Below, in pieces: positions 1-10,559 of a stretch of DNA of 64,000 bases. Source of the DNA: Thelephora terrestris. Its lineage: Eukaryota > Basidiomycota > Agaricomycetes > Thelephorales > Thelephoraceae. The DNA is taken from contig WIUZ02000008.1 of the NCBI GenBank assembly GCA_015956445.1, positions 62,001 through 126,000 of the forward strand, read 5' to 3'. The notes beneath the pieces are model-generated. The model saw nothing but the letters and a program-made list of their open reading frames with translations. It made no database searches and had not been told where the DNA came from. Numbering within the stretch: the first letter of the stretch is position 1; the number at the start of each line of letters is the position of its first letter. The translations under genes and the position numbers were made by a program.

Positions 1-1430
1 CAACTCCGCCTCCTGCCTTCTCCTCCCCTTTGGTGTTGCCTCTGATTTATCGGATGGCAACAATTTCTACCCTTCCTAGGAGGGTTCCTTGCCTGTTGTC
101 TGTGCCCCTTTTTTTTAGACGCCTTGCTCGTCATCCGTTCCCCCTTGTGCTGGTTCTCACCTGATCTATCGGGTATGAACCGGTCTTACGCCACCTGTCT
201 TGCTTGTTCTCATCTGATTTATCGGGTGTGAACTTTACCGGAACTTAGTACCTACTCAACGATGTTGCCATCTTGTCAGAGTTTTGTTCACTTTGGTGCG
301 TTGTCGCAACGTCGAAACTCTCAATCTCCGATTCCTTCCTATTGGTCGTTTGACTCCATTGAGTTCCGGACTCTTCTTGGCCTCGCAACTGCCTCGAGGC
401 AACCTTCACCCTGATCACCGGACCGCCTCTATTGTTTCTCGAACGTTCTTCCCCGCTTCGCGTCCCCTCTCGGGAACCCTGTTTCGAATCCTCGCGTTCT
501 GCCATCTGCCACCCGCTACTCGACCTTCCGGAACTCTGATATCCCCGACGCCTCGTTCCCCTCGCCTTTCATCCTTGTTTCGACTCTCGTTCTAGCCCTT
601 CGCCATCGCCATCTATCGTTATCAATTCCTCCCGCCATCGATCTCCGGTTATCCCATCGTTCTGTGCTCTCGTCCCTGCGAATCCTTATCGATCGGAACT
701 TCCCGGTCGATCGATCAGTTCCATTCCCCGCACCGTTCCGTTCTCTGGGCATTTGCCTCCATTGCTATCTTCCGCTCTCGATTTCTGTTCCCCTGCATTT
801 TCTCCTGTATGATGCGGCTTCCTCTCGTGCCGTCGTCACCCCTTCGTCATCGTCCCTGTAGTTACTCAGCCTTCGTCGTCGTTTCCCCCCCTAGTAGTTA
901 CCCCTCTTACCAAGTTCCTCTTAGTTTCGCTTTTCCGTTCCCCTTCTCTCTCACGGACTATCTCGACACTGCTTATTTAGGAGATTCTTCGGTTTCCTTT
1001 ATATACTGTGTCTTAGATAGCCTGGAATGCATCGACTCAGATCCCCCAGTTCAGTTTCAGTCCGAGTTCTCCAGTTCTCCGGTTCGCTCTCCAGTTCTCA
1101 AGTCAAGTTCTCGGCTTCTCTGTGTCTTCTCTCTTGCTCCTACCAAAAGCCTGCCTCAGCTACTTTACGACTTCGCGGTGATTCTCTATCGCAACTCTCA
1201 GCAACCTCGGTTCCTATCCCCCTCTGCTTTGTCTCAAATCTCGCGCTTTACTCTAGTCGTCGCGGTCTTCCCCGGCGATTCTCCAGACATCTTCGGGCAC
1301 CTCTGAACAGATCTTCTGTTCCGGTGGTCGTACAGAACTCAACACTCAACCGGTACCCACCTCAACTGCTTGTACACTCTTTTTAGGATATCCAACTACC
1401 CGGAGTGTTCAGTTAGTTCAGCGTGCTCCT
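1..1430. repeat. Pyrimidine-rich repeat region with recurring ATCGGG motifs
   Basis: No gene is recognised here. The plus strand is rich in C and T. Two short motif types recur. One resembles ATCGGATGGCAACAATTT and lies near 49. The other resembles CTGATTTATCGGGTGTGAAC and occurs near 157 and 212. The same motifs recur in the same order near 6345-6500, and the first type also near 4650, so this is a dispersed repeat family. It could be a worn terminal repeat of a retroelement, but no ends or target duplications can be set. Open frames in this region exist on both strands and look like chance. Confidence 0.5.
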
Positions 1431-1498
1431 CCTAAATGGCGCTGGAACCAGCTGCCATAGGCGTCGGGTGGTTTCTGACGCTCTCGTCGTTTGGTTGC

Positions 1499-1798
1499 GC
1501 AGGTCAGACTGGTTTGGGAAAGTCGACATCGATTAACACGCTCTTCACGTCGCACTTGATTGATTCGAAAGGCCGCTTCGCTTCAGATGAGGAGGTCCGG
1601 CAGACGACGGAAATTCATCCAGTCTCGCATAGTAAGTCGTTCATTCAAGCACGCTTTGCCGTTGGAGCTTAAACAAGCTGGGGCAAATGAATGCTGGTTA
1701 CTGATGGGGTACTTCGTGTCCGCTTGATTCGTTGCTGTAGTTATCGTGGAAATGGTGTGAGGCTGAGGTTGAACATCGTCGATACGCCCGCTTGTATT
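1499..1798 (+). pseudogene. Septin gene fragment (Cdc10-like GTPase N-terminus)
   Basis: This is a piece of a septin, the GTP-binding filament protein of the bud neck and septum. The first segment carries the septin P-loop GQTGLGKS followed by INTLF and SHLIDSKGR. A likely intron from about 1631 to 1740 leads to a segment reading GNGVRLRLNIVDTPA, which matches the septin stretch before the G3 switch motif DTPG. The next residues leave the family and a stop follows at once. The catalytic remainder, the septin unique element and the coiled coil are absent downstream. The match is closest to Cdc10-type septins as I remember them. It reads as a 5' gene fragment left by duplication or rearrangement; a full copy elsewhere in the genome is expected. 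Confidence 0.7.
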
Positions 1799-2052
1799 AG
1801 ATAGGGAGAATCCAGGACCCTTTACGACAGTTCTTGCTTTCGCGTGTTTGCTTCAACCTCCCTTGCTCTCACCCGGTTATAGGAGTCCTCTGAACAGGAA
1901 CCAGTTCGTACTGAGGTTGAAGCTTCACACTCTTGCGGCAATTCAGGATCACGTGGAGGAAACGAAACAAGGAGCTGGATATTGTTTTGGTTTGCAAAAA
2001 CCAAAACCATGATAGTAACTACAAATGTACGCGAAGCTCAGTGTAAAAATGA

Positions 2053-4298
2053 TTATATCAAGGCAGCGAAAATTTTGTCGAGGCGGTCAGGCAGTGGGCG
2101 GTACCCCTTCAAACGTCGAACCACAAGGAACCCTGAACACTTCTTGGTCCCACACTTGAAGACCTGCTTGATGTTGTACCTTTTCTTTGTGGCTTTAGGT
2201 ACAACCCAAGGACGGTAGGCGTGGCAGATCTTGCACTGCAAAGGGAATCTTCCTCCGTTAGGTCGGGCGGTGGGGTGGACTCGTTCGAAACGCTCCATCT
2301 CCACACCTGTTTCGGTCCACTGAAGGTGGACAACCCCGGTGTAATGGAGGGTGGACGATAGAGAGAGGGCGGCAGGGACAGTGTCTTTGGACGGGCGACC
2401 GGTGACCAGGACGTTCATCACAAACTCGGTGATGAATGGAGTGATCCTATAAGGATCAAGGTCGGCCTCCGAAAAAGCGAAGGTGTCAGCAAATTTGAAC
2501 CTGCCATAGAAAAGGCAGGGCGGTCAACATTGACATCATAACGATGGGCCTTAGTTACGAGTTTGCGACCTCACGGAGCTCTTCGCGGGCAGCGGGAATG
2601 CGGACAACGGAGCCGCAGGCAGCCAACACCATCATCGAGTACTTTCTGGACTGAAAGTACTCACGCAGATCTGGACCAATGACTTTCTCGAAAAACTAGA
2701 GGCAGTCAGTCAAAAGTAAAGTTGAAAAAATGGCTGACGCTCACGTCAGATATCCCAGTGCTCTGAGAGGTTGTATTGCCGTCCCCGCAATACATGAGGT
2801 CGCCCCTTTCTTTGTCCGAATGGGTGTGGACGATCAGGATAGCTTGGTCAAAGTTTTCACTAGTTGTATCAGGGTTAGCTACTGTATTGAAAACGGGGAT
2901 AGCCGACTTAGTTGCTCACCGGTTCAACAGATTCACCACTCTGGCAACCTTCTCACGGTGCGGTTCGAGGTTGCTGGGGTCAACGTCGAAAGGGACACAA
3001 CGGTACTTCAGGTCTTGGGGATTTTGCGAGAAGAAACCCTGGAGCTGCACGTGGAGAGCCAGTGCAGGGGTGCCCTTGCCGGCAACAGAGGCCATGATGA
3101 ATTCAAGCACTATGACGGATGAGCTCTTGTAACGGACGCCGTGATCTCCTTTTGCGGTGTCGGCGATGGTCATACCCTGTGGGAAAACCGGCGCATCTCC
3201 TTTCCACAGACCCTGCGCAACAGTCAGGGTGGATGAGAGAGAGACACTGGGGGCAGGGGCACCTGGAATCAGTGATTACATCTTGATTACATAGTGAGTT
3301 CATGTGCACTTTTCAATGATTGTAATTGCTAATTCCAGGTTGATTACATTTCAAATGTTACCTTGACATTTAATCCAGCCAATGTCCACCAATTACATTT
3401 GAAATGTTCTCAAAATATGTTTCTGGAATGTTTTTTACCTGTCAGCAAAAATGATACTGCAATGTAGTCAACATGTTCTTCAATCGTCCGAGATGTAATC
3501 TAAATGCGCTCAAAAACATGAGATGTTTTCACAATGTGCCCAGTGAGCACATTCAGGAAACATTGCTTGGGAACATTTTGAGGAAATTTCAAATGGAGTT
3601 GGTGGCAACAGTTGAATTACATGTCAAGGTAACATTTGAAATGTAATCAACCTGGAATCGGCGATTACAATCATTGAAAAGTGCACATGAACTCACTATG
3701 TAATCAAAATGTAATCACCGATTCCAGGTGCCCCTGCCCCCAGTGAGAGGACTGGCAGACAAGAAACTTACGTAGAAGATGTTTCTCCTTCCACAGCAAG
3801 TGGGACACTCGTATGTGCAGGAGTCCAGTTCTTCTTTCTCCATCCCTGCTAACTCGGGAATGCATCCGGGACAGTTGGACCGCCCGCACTTGCTGCATGT
3901 GACCGAGGACGCATGGCCATTCCCGCACAGCGAACACCACTGTCAAATCATTAGGACAAGCACTTACAAGATAAAGAGAGGGGTCGTACCAGGTCACCAG
4001 GCTGGACGCTGGATGGGCGTCCAGTCCTTACTTTCTTTGGTAGGACAACCGCCGGGAGTACCGAATCCTGAGAGGATTGGGGAAGAGCCGGTGCCCCGGC
4101 TGGGGAGAGTTCCACAGACGTGGAAACCGGTCCAGGGATTCCAAGTGGGCAATGCGTTGCCGTCCCGCCGGTGGTCTTGAGCTTGCCGCCGTTCGTCTTC
4201 TTTGCGGTGTTCTTCTTACCCTTCGTCTTCTCCACAAGGAGATCAAGCGGGTTGCTCGGGCTCATCCTGGCCGCAGAATGCTTCTTGACCCTCGCCAT
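2053..4298 (-). CDS. Zinc-finger protein with caspase/CHAT-like His-Cys motifs, 489 aa
   Basis: Six exons read on the minus strand: 4298-3990, 3939-3772, 3212-2920, 2859-2745, 2695-2559 and 2500-2053. They sum to exactly 490 codons. The N-terminus (about 1-100) is basic and low in complexity. A cysteine cluster follows (WCSLCGNG, CSKCGRSNCPGC, CPTCCG; about 104-157), probably a PHD/RING-like zinc site. The central domain contains ILIVHTHSD...GDLMY and later VLAACGS, the spacing and context expected of the catalytic His and Cys in caspase/CHAT-fold peptidases. The C-terminus has a second cysteine set (CKIC...CGTKKC). I recall many similar unnamed Agaricomycete proteins with THSD and ACGS motifs. 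Peptidase function is inferred, not shown. The 559-bp second intron holds a MITE. Confidence 0.75.
3245..3745. mobile_element. 501-bp non-autonomous CACTG-ended DNA transposon (MITE)
   Basis: The ends begin CACTGGGGGCAGGGGCACC and are perfect inverted repeats for 25 bp. The inverted similarity continues for about 128 bp (3245-3372 against 3745-3618) with only a handful of mismatches. Both sides carry the trinucleotide AGA (3242-3244 and 3746-3748), a 3-bp target duplication. CACTR-type ends with 3-bp duplications fit the CMC/EnSpm superfamily, which includes fungal Plavaka elements. There is no transposase. The interior is AT-rich with repeated GATTACATTT-like words. It lies in intron 2 of the zinc-finger/caspase-like gene. 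Confidence 0.9.
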
Positions 4299-4370
4299 TT
4301 TAATGCCCGATGTAATCAGGTAAAAAAACAGTTTCTTGTGAGGTGGCGAACGATGGTGGTGAAGACGACA

Positions 4371-4440
4371 GGAGGAAGAGCAACGGCGGAAGGAGGAGCG
4401 AGGGCGGAAGGAGGAGTGAAGGAGGAGCGAGGGCGGAAGA
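4371..4440. repeat. Short purine-rich tandem repeat
   Basis: About four imperfect copies of a GGCGGAAGGAGGAGCGA-like 17-bp unit lie 75-140 bp upstream of the start codon of the minus-strand zinc-finger/caspase-like gene. They therefore fall in its promoter or leader. The strand asymmetry (purines on plus) is strong. Confidence 0.6.
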
Positions 4441-5340
4441 AAGGCAACCCGATTTGGAATTTAAATGCTGGCATCGCCGATCGCCAGAACTAATTGACAG
4501 GACTTCCAAAGACTTCCGATTGCCTCCAAGCGCTCAGACGGTTAACGTTCCGAACAAAGGGACTTCTCTCGGTTGTTTCCTTCAACTCCACCAGACTCCA
4601 CCTCGCGTCCAAGAAGTTTGAGCACTGGCTCCTAACATTGCCCCTCGATTTATCGGGCGGTAATAATTTATAATCATCAGCGCCGACAAGCGGCATGGCC
4701 CATGACCGGCTTCTGGAATCCTCACACCCTGGGAATAGATTGTTCCAACAGCCCTCCTTTGACTGGAGTGCGCCAGAGGCATAGTTCCCTCAGTTTCTCA
4801 ATAAGCCAAGTGAGTAATTGTTTGGTCCATGCAGTCGCGAGAATGGCATGAGTGAAAGCGAGTGTGGTAGATGGTTGTGTTGGAAGACTGTACAATCCCC
4901 AAGCAATGCGGCGTCATCGTAAACGATCGGTCAAGGCAATCAAGATACCGTGCCGTCGAGGCACGAGAATAGAATAATGACCAAGACGGTCTGGTGAAGG
5001 GGGGCGAGCGACGAGTATATGTAACAAGCGTTGAGCAACGCGACCGGTCTTACCACACACAAGGTCGGGCGAAAGCGTAGACAGCATTGGATTTGACAGG
5101 GGCGGCATGCTGGTAGGCACCCGATGACCTCTTGGGCAATGGATGCTTTGCCTCTATGGGAGCACGAGTCTTGGTTGAGTGCGCTGGTATCGGTGAAGAC
5201 AATTTCCGGGTATGTGCGTGGTGGTAAGGACCGCCCTCTTTTACTTATGTTTGTACCGTTGCCCAGTGGTTATGATACCGACCACCAAAAAATAATTCCA
5301 TTCAAGTAAGCACGCGCGCTGGATAAACGCTTAGTACTGC
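4441..5340. other. Stretch without a recognised gene
   Basis: I find no convincing coding sequence. Near 4646 a CTCGATTTATCGGGCGGTAA motif repeats a motif seen in 1-240 and near 6345. Short open frames overlap on both strands without family features. Confidence 0.5.
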
Positions 5341-5990
5341 CTGCCACAGTGGGAGAGCTCCGGTCTCAGTTGAGGGGGACCCAGACCTCCCTCACCAGCC
5401 ACGATGTCAAGTTCCACCATCTGGATACACTCGTCAACGAGGACAACGGCTTCAAGCACGATATTGAATTGATCAAGGAATTCATGGAAGAACGCAAGCA
5501 AAAAGCTGAAGCTAGAGATCAATGCCATGACAAGGAGTTCTCAACCGACGACGACAACACCCGAAGCATCGCCACTGTTGTTCCGCATGAATTGTAGAGA
5601 GTGGGCAAAGATGAAAAAGCTACTGCCAAACACGAGGACCACCGCCGATCCAGCCTCGAGGTTGGGTGACCTTCCTTGGCGGAGTTCGACGAAGAGGATC
5701 ACCACTGGTCCAAACTGAGGTCCCATGTTCCAGAAGGCATCATCCGTCGCATCGAAACCCTATCCAGTCAACTCGAGTCAGCACTTGAACTCTCTCTTTC
5801 TCTGCAGGCTTGACAGGTCGCCGCTCGGGACACGATCCACCTTCTCAAACTCGGGGTCACTGAACTTTGACAACTTGCCCAGGCAACACAGACGAAGGTC
5901 GACAATCGACACGATGTTCACCAAGTCGCCATTGAGGAGGCAATTGAGTCGGTGCGTATTCCCGAGTAGGAACGAGAGAATGAGAGAGAG
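5340..5990 (+). pseudogene. Decayed coiled-coil protein gene
   Basis: An open frame from about 5340 to 5597 codes for a charged, heptad-like stretch (ELRSQLRGTQTSL, then IELIKEFMEERKQKAEARDQ). Similar charged or heptad-like segments continue in other frames to about 5990 (for example RRIETLSSQLESALEL near 5745), with stops between them. This looks like one coiled-coil gene that has lost its frame. The family is unknown. Nothing here resembles the coiled-coil gene at 58.5 kb closely enough to call them related. Confidence 0.4.
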
Positions 5991-6199
5991 TCACTGACAG
6001 AGACGATAAATTAGTGGAAGAAAGGAGTTGAAGGGAATTGTCGTCGGTCCAAGGACACTGGAATGTGGAGAAGGATCGTCTGTGTCACGCTAGGTTTAGA
6101 GAGAGAAATGAACGAGGGCCGTCAGAAAAACCCAAGTAGTCTTTGGGGCTCGTGAGGTCGGAAAATTGATTTTATAGATCATAATCTCATCTCTCATGT

Positions 6200-6880
6200 C
6201 AACTTTCCCAGCTTGCCCAAAAATAGAAAGGCGCAATGTGTGTGCTTCTCGGGATTGCTCGCAACGGAACTTCTTTCGGCTAGTCCACCTTGGCAACAGC
6301 CTAACTTCCCTCGCCTGCTTTGTCTTCAACTCCCTCCTCCTCCTCCCCAACATCGGGTGGCAATAATTGTTATCTGTCTTATGAGAGTTCTGCAGGTCTC
6401 GTGTCGCCCTTGTTCTCATCTGATTTATCGGGTGTGAACTGGTCTCGTGCCAGAACTTTGCGCCTCCCCGTCGCGCTCATTCTCATCTGATATATCGGGT
6501 GCAAACTGCACCGGAACTCTGTGCCTCGTCAACAACACTGCTATCGCATCGGAGATTTGCTTCTGTCCGTGTTCGCCGCCTGTCGGTTTACGCGGCTCTG
6601 GCTACTGTGGGTTCTGGGGCTTTCACCTCGTCAACGACATTGCTATCTCGTCGGAGGTTTGCTTCTGTCCGCGTTCACCGCTTTCGGTTACGCAGCTCCA
6701 CCTCCCGCTTTTCGCTCGTTTTCACCCTAATCATTAGGTGCGTGCAAACCTGTCTTGTGCAAGAACGTCAGCACTACGGGCTCTTGCCCTGTCAATAACG
6801 CGATGTTTCTCTCCCTCGCGGAGGAGTGCATCCATCTGCGTCGACCGCTTTAGGTCCTAGTGAATTGTGACTTACCAATT
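6200..6880. repeat. Second copy of the ATCGGG-motif repeat, with an internal duplication
   Basis: The motif series of 1-250 recurs here in the same order and orientation (near 6345, 6413 and 6482). The 20-mer CTGATTTATCGGGTGTGAAC is exact. A segment starting CTCGTCAACAACACTGCTAT at 6526 is repeated with changes 102 bp on (6628), and a weaker third copy follows near 6786. This is direct evidence of a dispersed repeat with internal tandem growth. No coding sequence is recognised. Confidence 0.6.
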
Positions 6881-6985
6881 GTTTTGTAAAATATCTCGCG
6901 GCGTCACTAGCACTTGTTCCCAAAAGCAGTCATATGGTATTGGAATCTAAGGGCCTCGAAATGATACATCATACATTACTACCGG

Positions 6986-9900
6986 TCAGACCATATTGTA
7001 ATCGCATGTGTAAATCTGTCCGTGGAGCCATCGATCAAAGTCAGTGTCTCTTCCAGGATTCTCAAGGCCCTCCCTAATTGTGAGGTGATCTCTCATCAAC
7101 TTTAGCAGTGCACCGTTGACCTGAATGCCTAGCCTGTCGAAGCATGTATTAACCCTCAGAGGGGGGGGGAACTCCGCCTGTTCTTGGTCCGGCTGCTCGA
7201 TCATTCCGATATCGACATGGACCTAGGGAGCGAGGGGACCGTGAGTTTTCTTTTGAAATGGGGGAGCTGTTTGAGAATGTGCTTACAGCCCTGGTGTTCT
7301 GTGTGTCTAGTTGTTGGGTTCCATGCCAGTACACCCACAGCATTCTCACCCTCAAGAGGCCGTTCTCTCTCTCCTTTTCCATCTCTTCATCGGCTATGAA
7401 ACCGTCTGGAAGCAAAACGTGTCCAGGGCGATTCAAGTACTCTCCGAAGGACCTTATGACAATTTCCCCCAACATCGAGGGATCTGTCACCACCGGCGCG
7501 GGATCGAAGACGAGGCGGATCTTCTCCCGGGTCCACAAATCTTCAACGCAGCGGATGGACGACATGGATAACTCTAGGGCTATCGCTGCGGTTCTACCAA
7601 GACTTCTACAGGCCTTTGTTGCGTGTCGCACCCGATACGTCAGCATCGCTCATTAACAATGGTGCTGGACCTACCTGGAGCCAAGGAGCAGCGCCTTGGA
7701 AGCACCTTCGGAAGCCCTTCAACATCTCCACAAATTGTATTGTGGAGAGGAAGTTGGCATTTCCAAACATTGCGGAGGTGACGATGGCTGTTGTCCACTG
7801 AACGTGGTTGGTTTTCCGTCCGGTCTGAGTCACTTTCTGCAGCTGAAGAATAGCTATCACTATCTGCAATCAAACACCAACAGGTAGCAATTACTCACTT
7901 CGATGCCAAGGTCGACAATAAGGTCCTGGACCAAAGTTCGATGGCCCGTTGGAAGGTCCCTCCAGTCTTGACCTGGAAGGATGATCATCCAAGGAAGCAA
8001 GATCCTACCCTTGGACTTCTGGAGTTGATTGATGAAGCTGAGGCTCAGATCCATTGGAGCCCTTGGGTCGGACCGTTCTTCAACATTGGAAAGGAGTGCG
8101 TATATGACTGCTGGGGATACAGGGTGGACACCGTCCCCACTGAGCAATGCCAACGCAATCAATGCGCCCGAAACTTTCCAGTAAGCACGGTCGGCGACAG
8201 GCGAGTCATCGGGGACCATGGTGCTGTCGATAACCTTCCAACAGCCTTCGCGCTCAGCCATGAGGTGTAGTGCTTCTCGAAACGCACTTCTCCGGGGTCC
8301 CACTCCTTGAGCATTGCCACTGGTGGGTATACGTCTGAGCACCCTCACTTAAAGATTCACCAGACTGGACTCACCATATATACTCCACGTTGTAATGGAT
8401 GACAACGGTGGGGTCCAGGGGTATTTGATCGGCGCTTGGCTCAAGGGTTGTGCCCGCTGGAGGAGCAAAGGTTCCATCAGAATCTCCAAGTGTGAGGTCA
8501 ATCTCGGGCGAAATCCTCCATTCGACAAATTTGAACAAAAGTTCCCCCAGCTCCCTACTGGTACCTGCCTGGAACCGAACCTCGACAGGGGAATAGGTAC
8601 TGTAGCGACGAGGGTTGGGCTGGTCACTTGGTGATATCCGATCAGGCCATTGTACAGCAGAATCCCGACACGAAATGTCAAAGGGTGGGAGGGCGAAGGG
8701 GGGTTCGAGTGGTTGGGTTTGGGTAAACCCAACAATCCCAGATTCTCGTGCTTTGCCTTTGCCAACCGGCTCCAGGCCGACAGGCTGAGGAAGATCATTT
8801 TAATGAGAGGATGACATGCGCTCTGAAACAATCCGAGTGCTTACCGGTGGGTTCTACAAACGGAGTTCAATAATCAGCGCGCGTTCGATAATTGTATCGC
8901 ACAGTTTCTAAATTACCTTGCGAGTTTTCTTCGAATGCCTTGCACCCTCTATGGCAGTTTCGATGGGCACTGCCCCTGCCTGTCCGACGTCCTGGTGAGC
9001 CAACAAATGGCAAGAGAGATGGACTAAAACTTACAACTTCTCTGCCAGTGTTATGAGATGCTGCCCTGCTCCGCTTGTTCGCCTTTGGCTGGGTCTGGGG
9101 TTTTGTGATCAGCGGGTGGATTGCGGGGGATTGGTTGTAAATCCCTACTGGATTGGTTTGTTCAAGAAGCGCAGCAAGCACTGCTTCTAGGTCGTCATCC
9201 GCGACATAGTCCCCCATGCTAATCATCTTGTCGGTTTGTAGACTCCCGGATGGCAAGGGGGTAAAGACCGGGTCGGGACTGAGAGAGGGGCTCGAGCTGC
9301 TTGGGTCGGGACCAAGAGAGGGGCTTAAGCTGCTGGGACATCGTAGGTCCTTGGTTCCACAAAGATCTGTGACGGAATCGAAGACCTCAACTAGGTCTCT
9401 AAATTCCTTGGCCAGGACACGATATGCAAAGCATTCGTGAGAACCAAACCGACAGATATTGGTGGGGATCTCCACCATTCTGCTGAGGCTTGTGAGAGAG
9501 CCTTCGACGAACCCAGTGAATCGAGGAGCTTCTCCGGATTAGATACAGGTATCCGCCAAATACGCTTGAAATCGAAATTACTCACCGATAACAATTAACC
9601 GATCAGGAATGAGGTCTTCGTCTGGCCCAGAAATAGGGTTTGTCACCGCAAGGCTCCCCCTCAAATAATCCAGGGTCCACTGCGATGAAGAGATATGTTC
9701 TGGGTGAACCAGAATGTACCTTTTATCGCTCCGACCCCTGGCTGGTTTTATCCCACATTTCACGAATGTCCAGCAGGTGCTATTTGCAGAGGGGGGCTGG
9801 TTGGCGGGCCTTGGGGGAAGCTGAATCCTGGCTGGTAAGGAAGAAATGCCATCCGTGATCTTCCTATCAAACAGACTCCAATTGGATTGCAGCAGTTCAT

Positions 9901-10521
9901 CGTCGGTGAATCTGAGGTGGAAGACCAGACCAATGTCGAACATCCGCTGGGCGAATGGTCCAAATGTTCCGTTTGAAATCTCAAACCTGGGAATGCCGGG
10001 TTGCAGCTCTTCGATGCTGTCGGGGAACTGGGAAATCTGGCAGGAGGGTTAGGTGAGCGCATGTGAGAGTGGAGTTGATTGGAAAAACAAAACAGCAATA
10101 CATTGAGAGGGAAAAACAGGACGGAAACATTTCTGTCAACAGGGTTCGATGCTGACGGTTCTTTGTAGGCTCTGGCGACCTGGGTTTTCCTCTTGGTCTT
10201 GTTGCTGTTCCTGGCTATGCTCCTCTTTCGGTTCTCCTCGCTTGTCGACGAAGCTTGGTTTTCACGCGGACGGAACTGCCGAAGTATTGGTGCTGATTGA
10301 TTCAAGGGGATTCCAAAAGGAAGGTCTGGGCGTGAATCGATGGAGGCGGGAGGGATAGGTCCAGCGAACGGTTGGTAGAGGTGAATAGGCCTGTGAGGGC
10401 CAGGTGCTTGGTGAGTAGTAGGCATGGGAGGAGCGTGGGCTGGAGAGAAACGATCATTTTGGTTGGCTGCGTCCAGCAAAGGGGGGGGGGAGATCGATGA
10501 AGGGTTTCGCCGTGAAAGCAA
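6986..10521 (-). CDS. HECT-type E3 ubiquitin ligase-like protein
   Basis: HECT ligases take ubiquitin from an E2 onto a cysteine and pass it to substrates. My exons are 10521-10129, 10036-9586, 9531-9035, 8991-8917, 8853-8845, 8784-8375, 8319-7899, 7863-7675 and 7613-7350, then one or two final exons ending at 6986. Phases agree through 7350; the last joins are less sure. The N-terminus is proline-rich and disordered, with a basic stretch near residues 95-120. The segment YWKVSGALIALALLSGDG is typical of the HECT N-lobe, and MLKGFRRCFQGAAPWLQ matches the F-x-x-VFP-x-WLQ region. The C-lobe ends with PPPLRVNTCFDRLGI, where TCF carries the catalytic cysteine. It stands alone with no obvious partner. 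The divergent sequence suggests a lineage-specific HECT rather than Rsp5, Hul4 or Tom1. Confidence 0.72.
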
Positions 10522-10559
10522 ACGCAGAGGTTGCCGTTGGGGATCTGGATATGTGTCAA

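Noticed and set aside
284-1386. Several open frames of 100-165 codons on both strands
   Set aside because: The region is C/T-rich, so stops are rare by composition. The predicted proteins are Ser/Pro/Leu-rich noise without motifs or splice logic.
3245-3745. Kyakuja-Dileera-Zisupton or hAT origin for the MITE
   Set aside because: Those groups leave 8-bp target duplications, whereas here it is 3 bp with CACTG ends.
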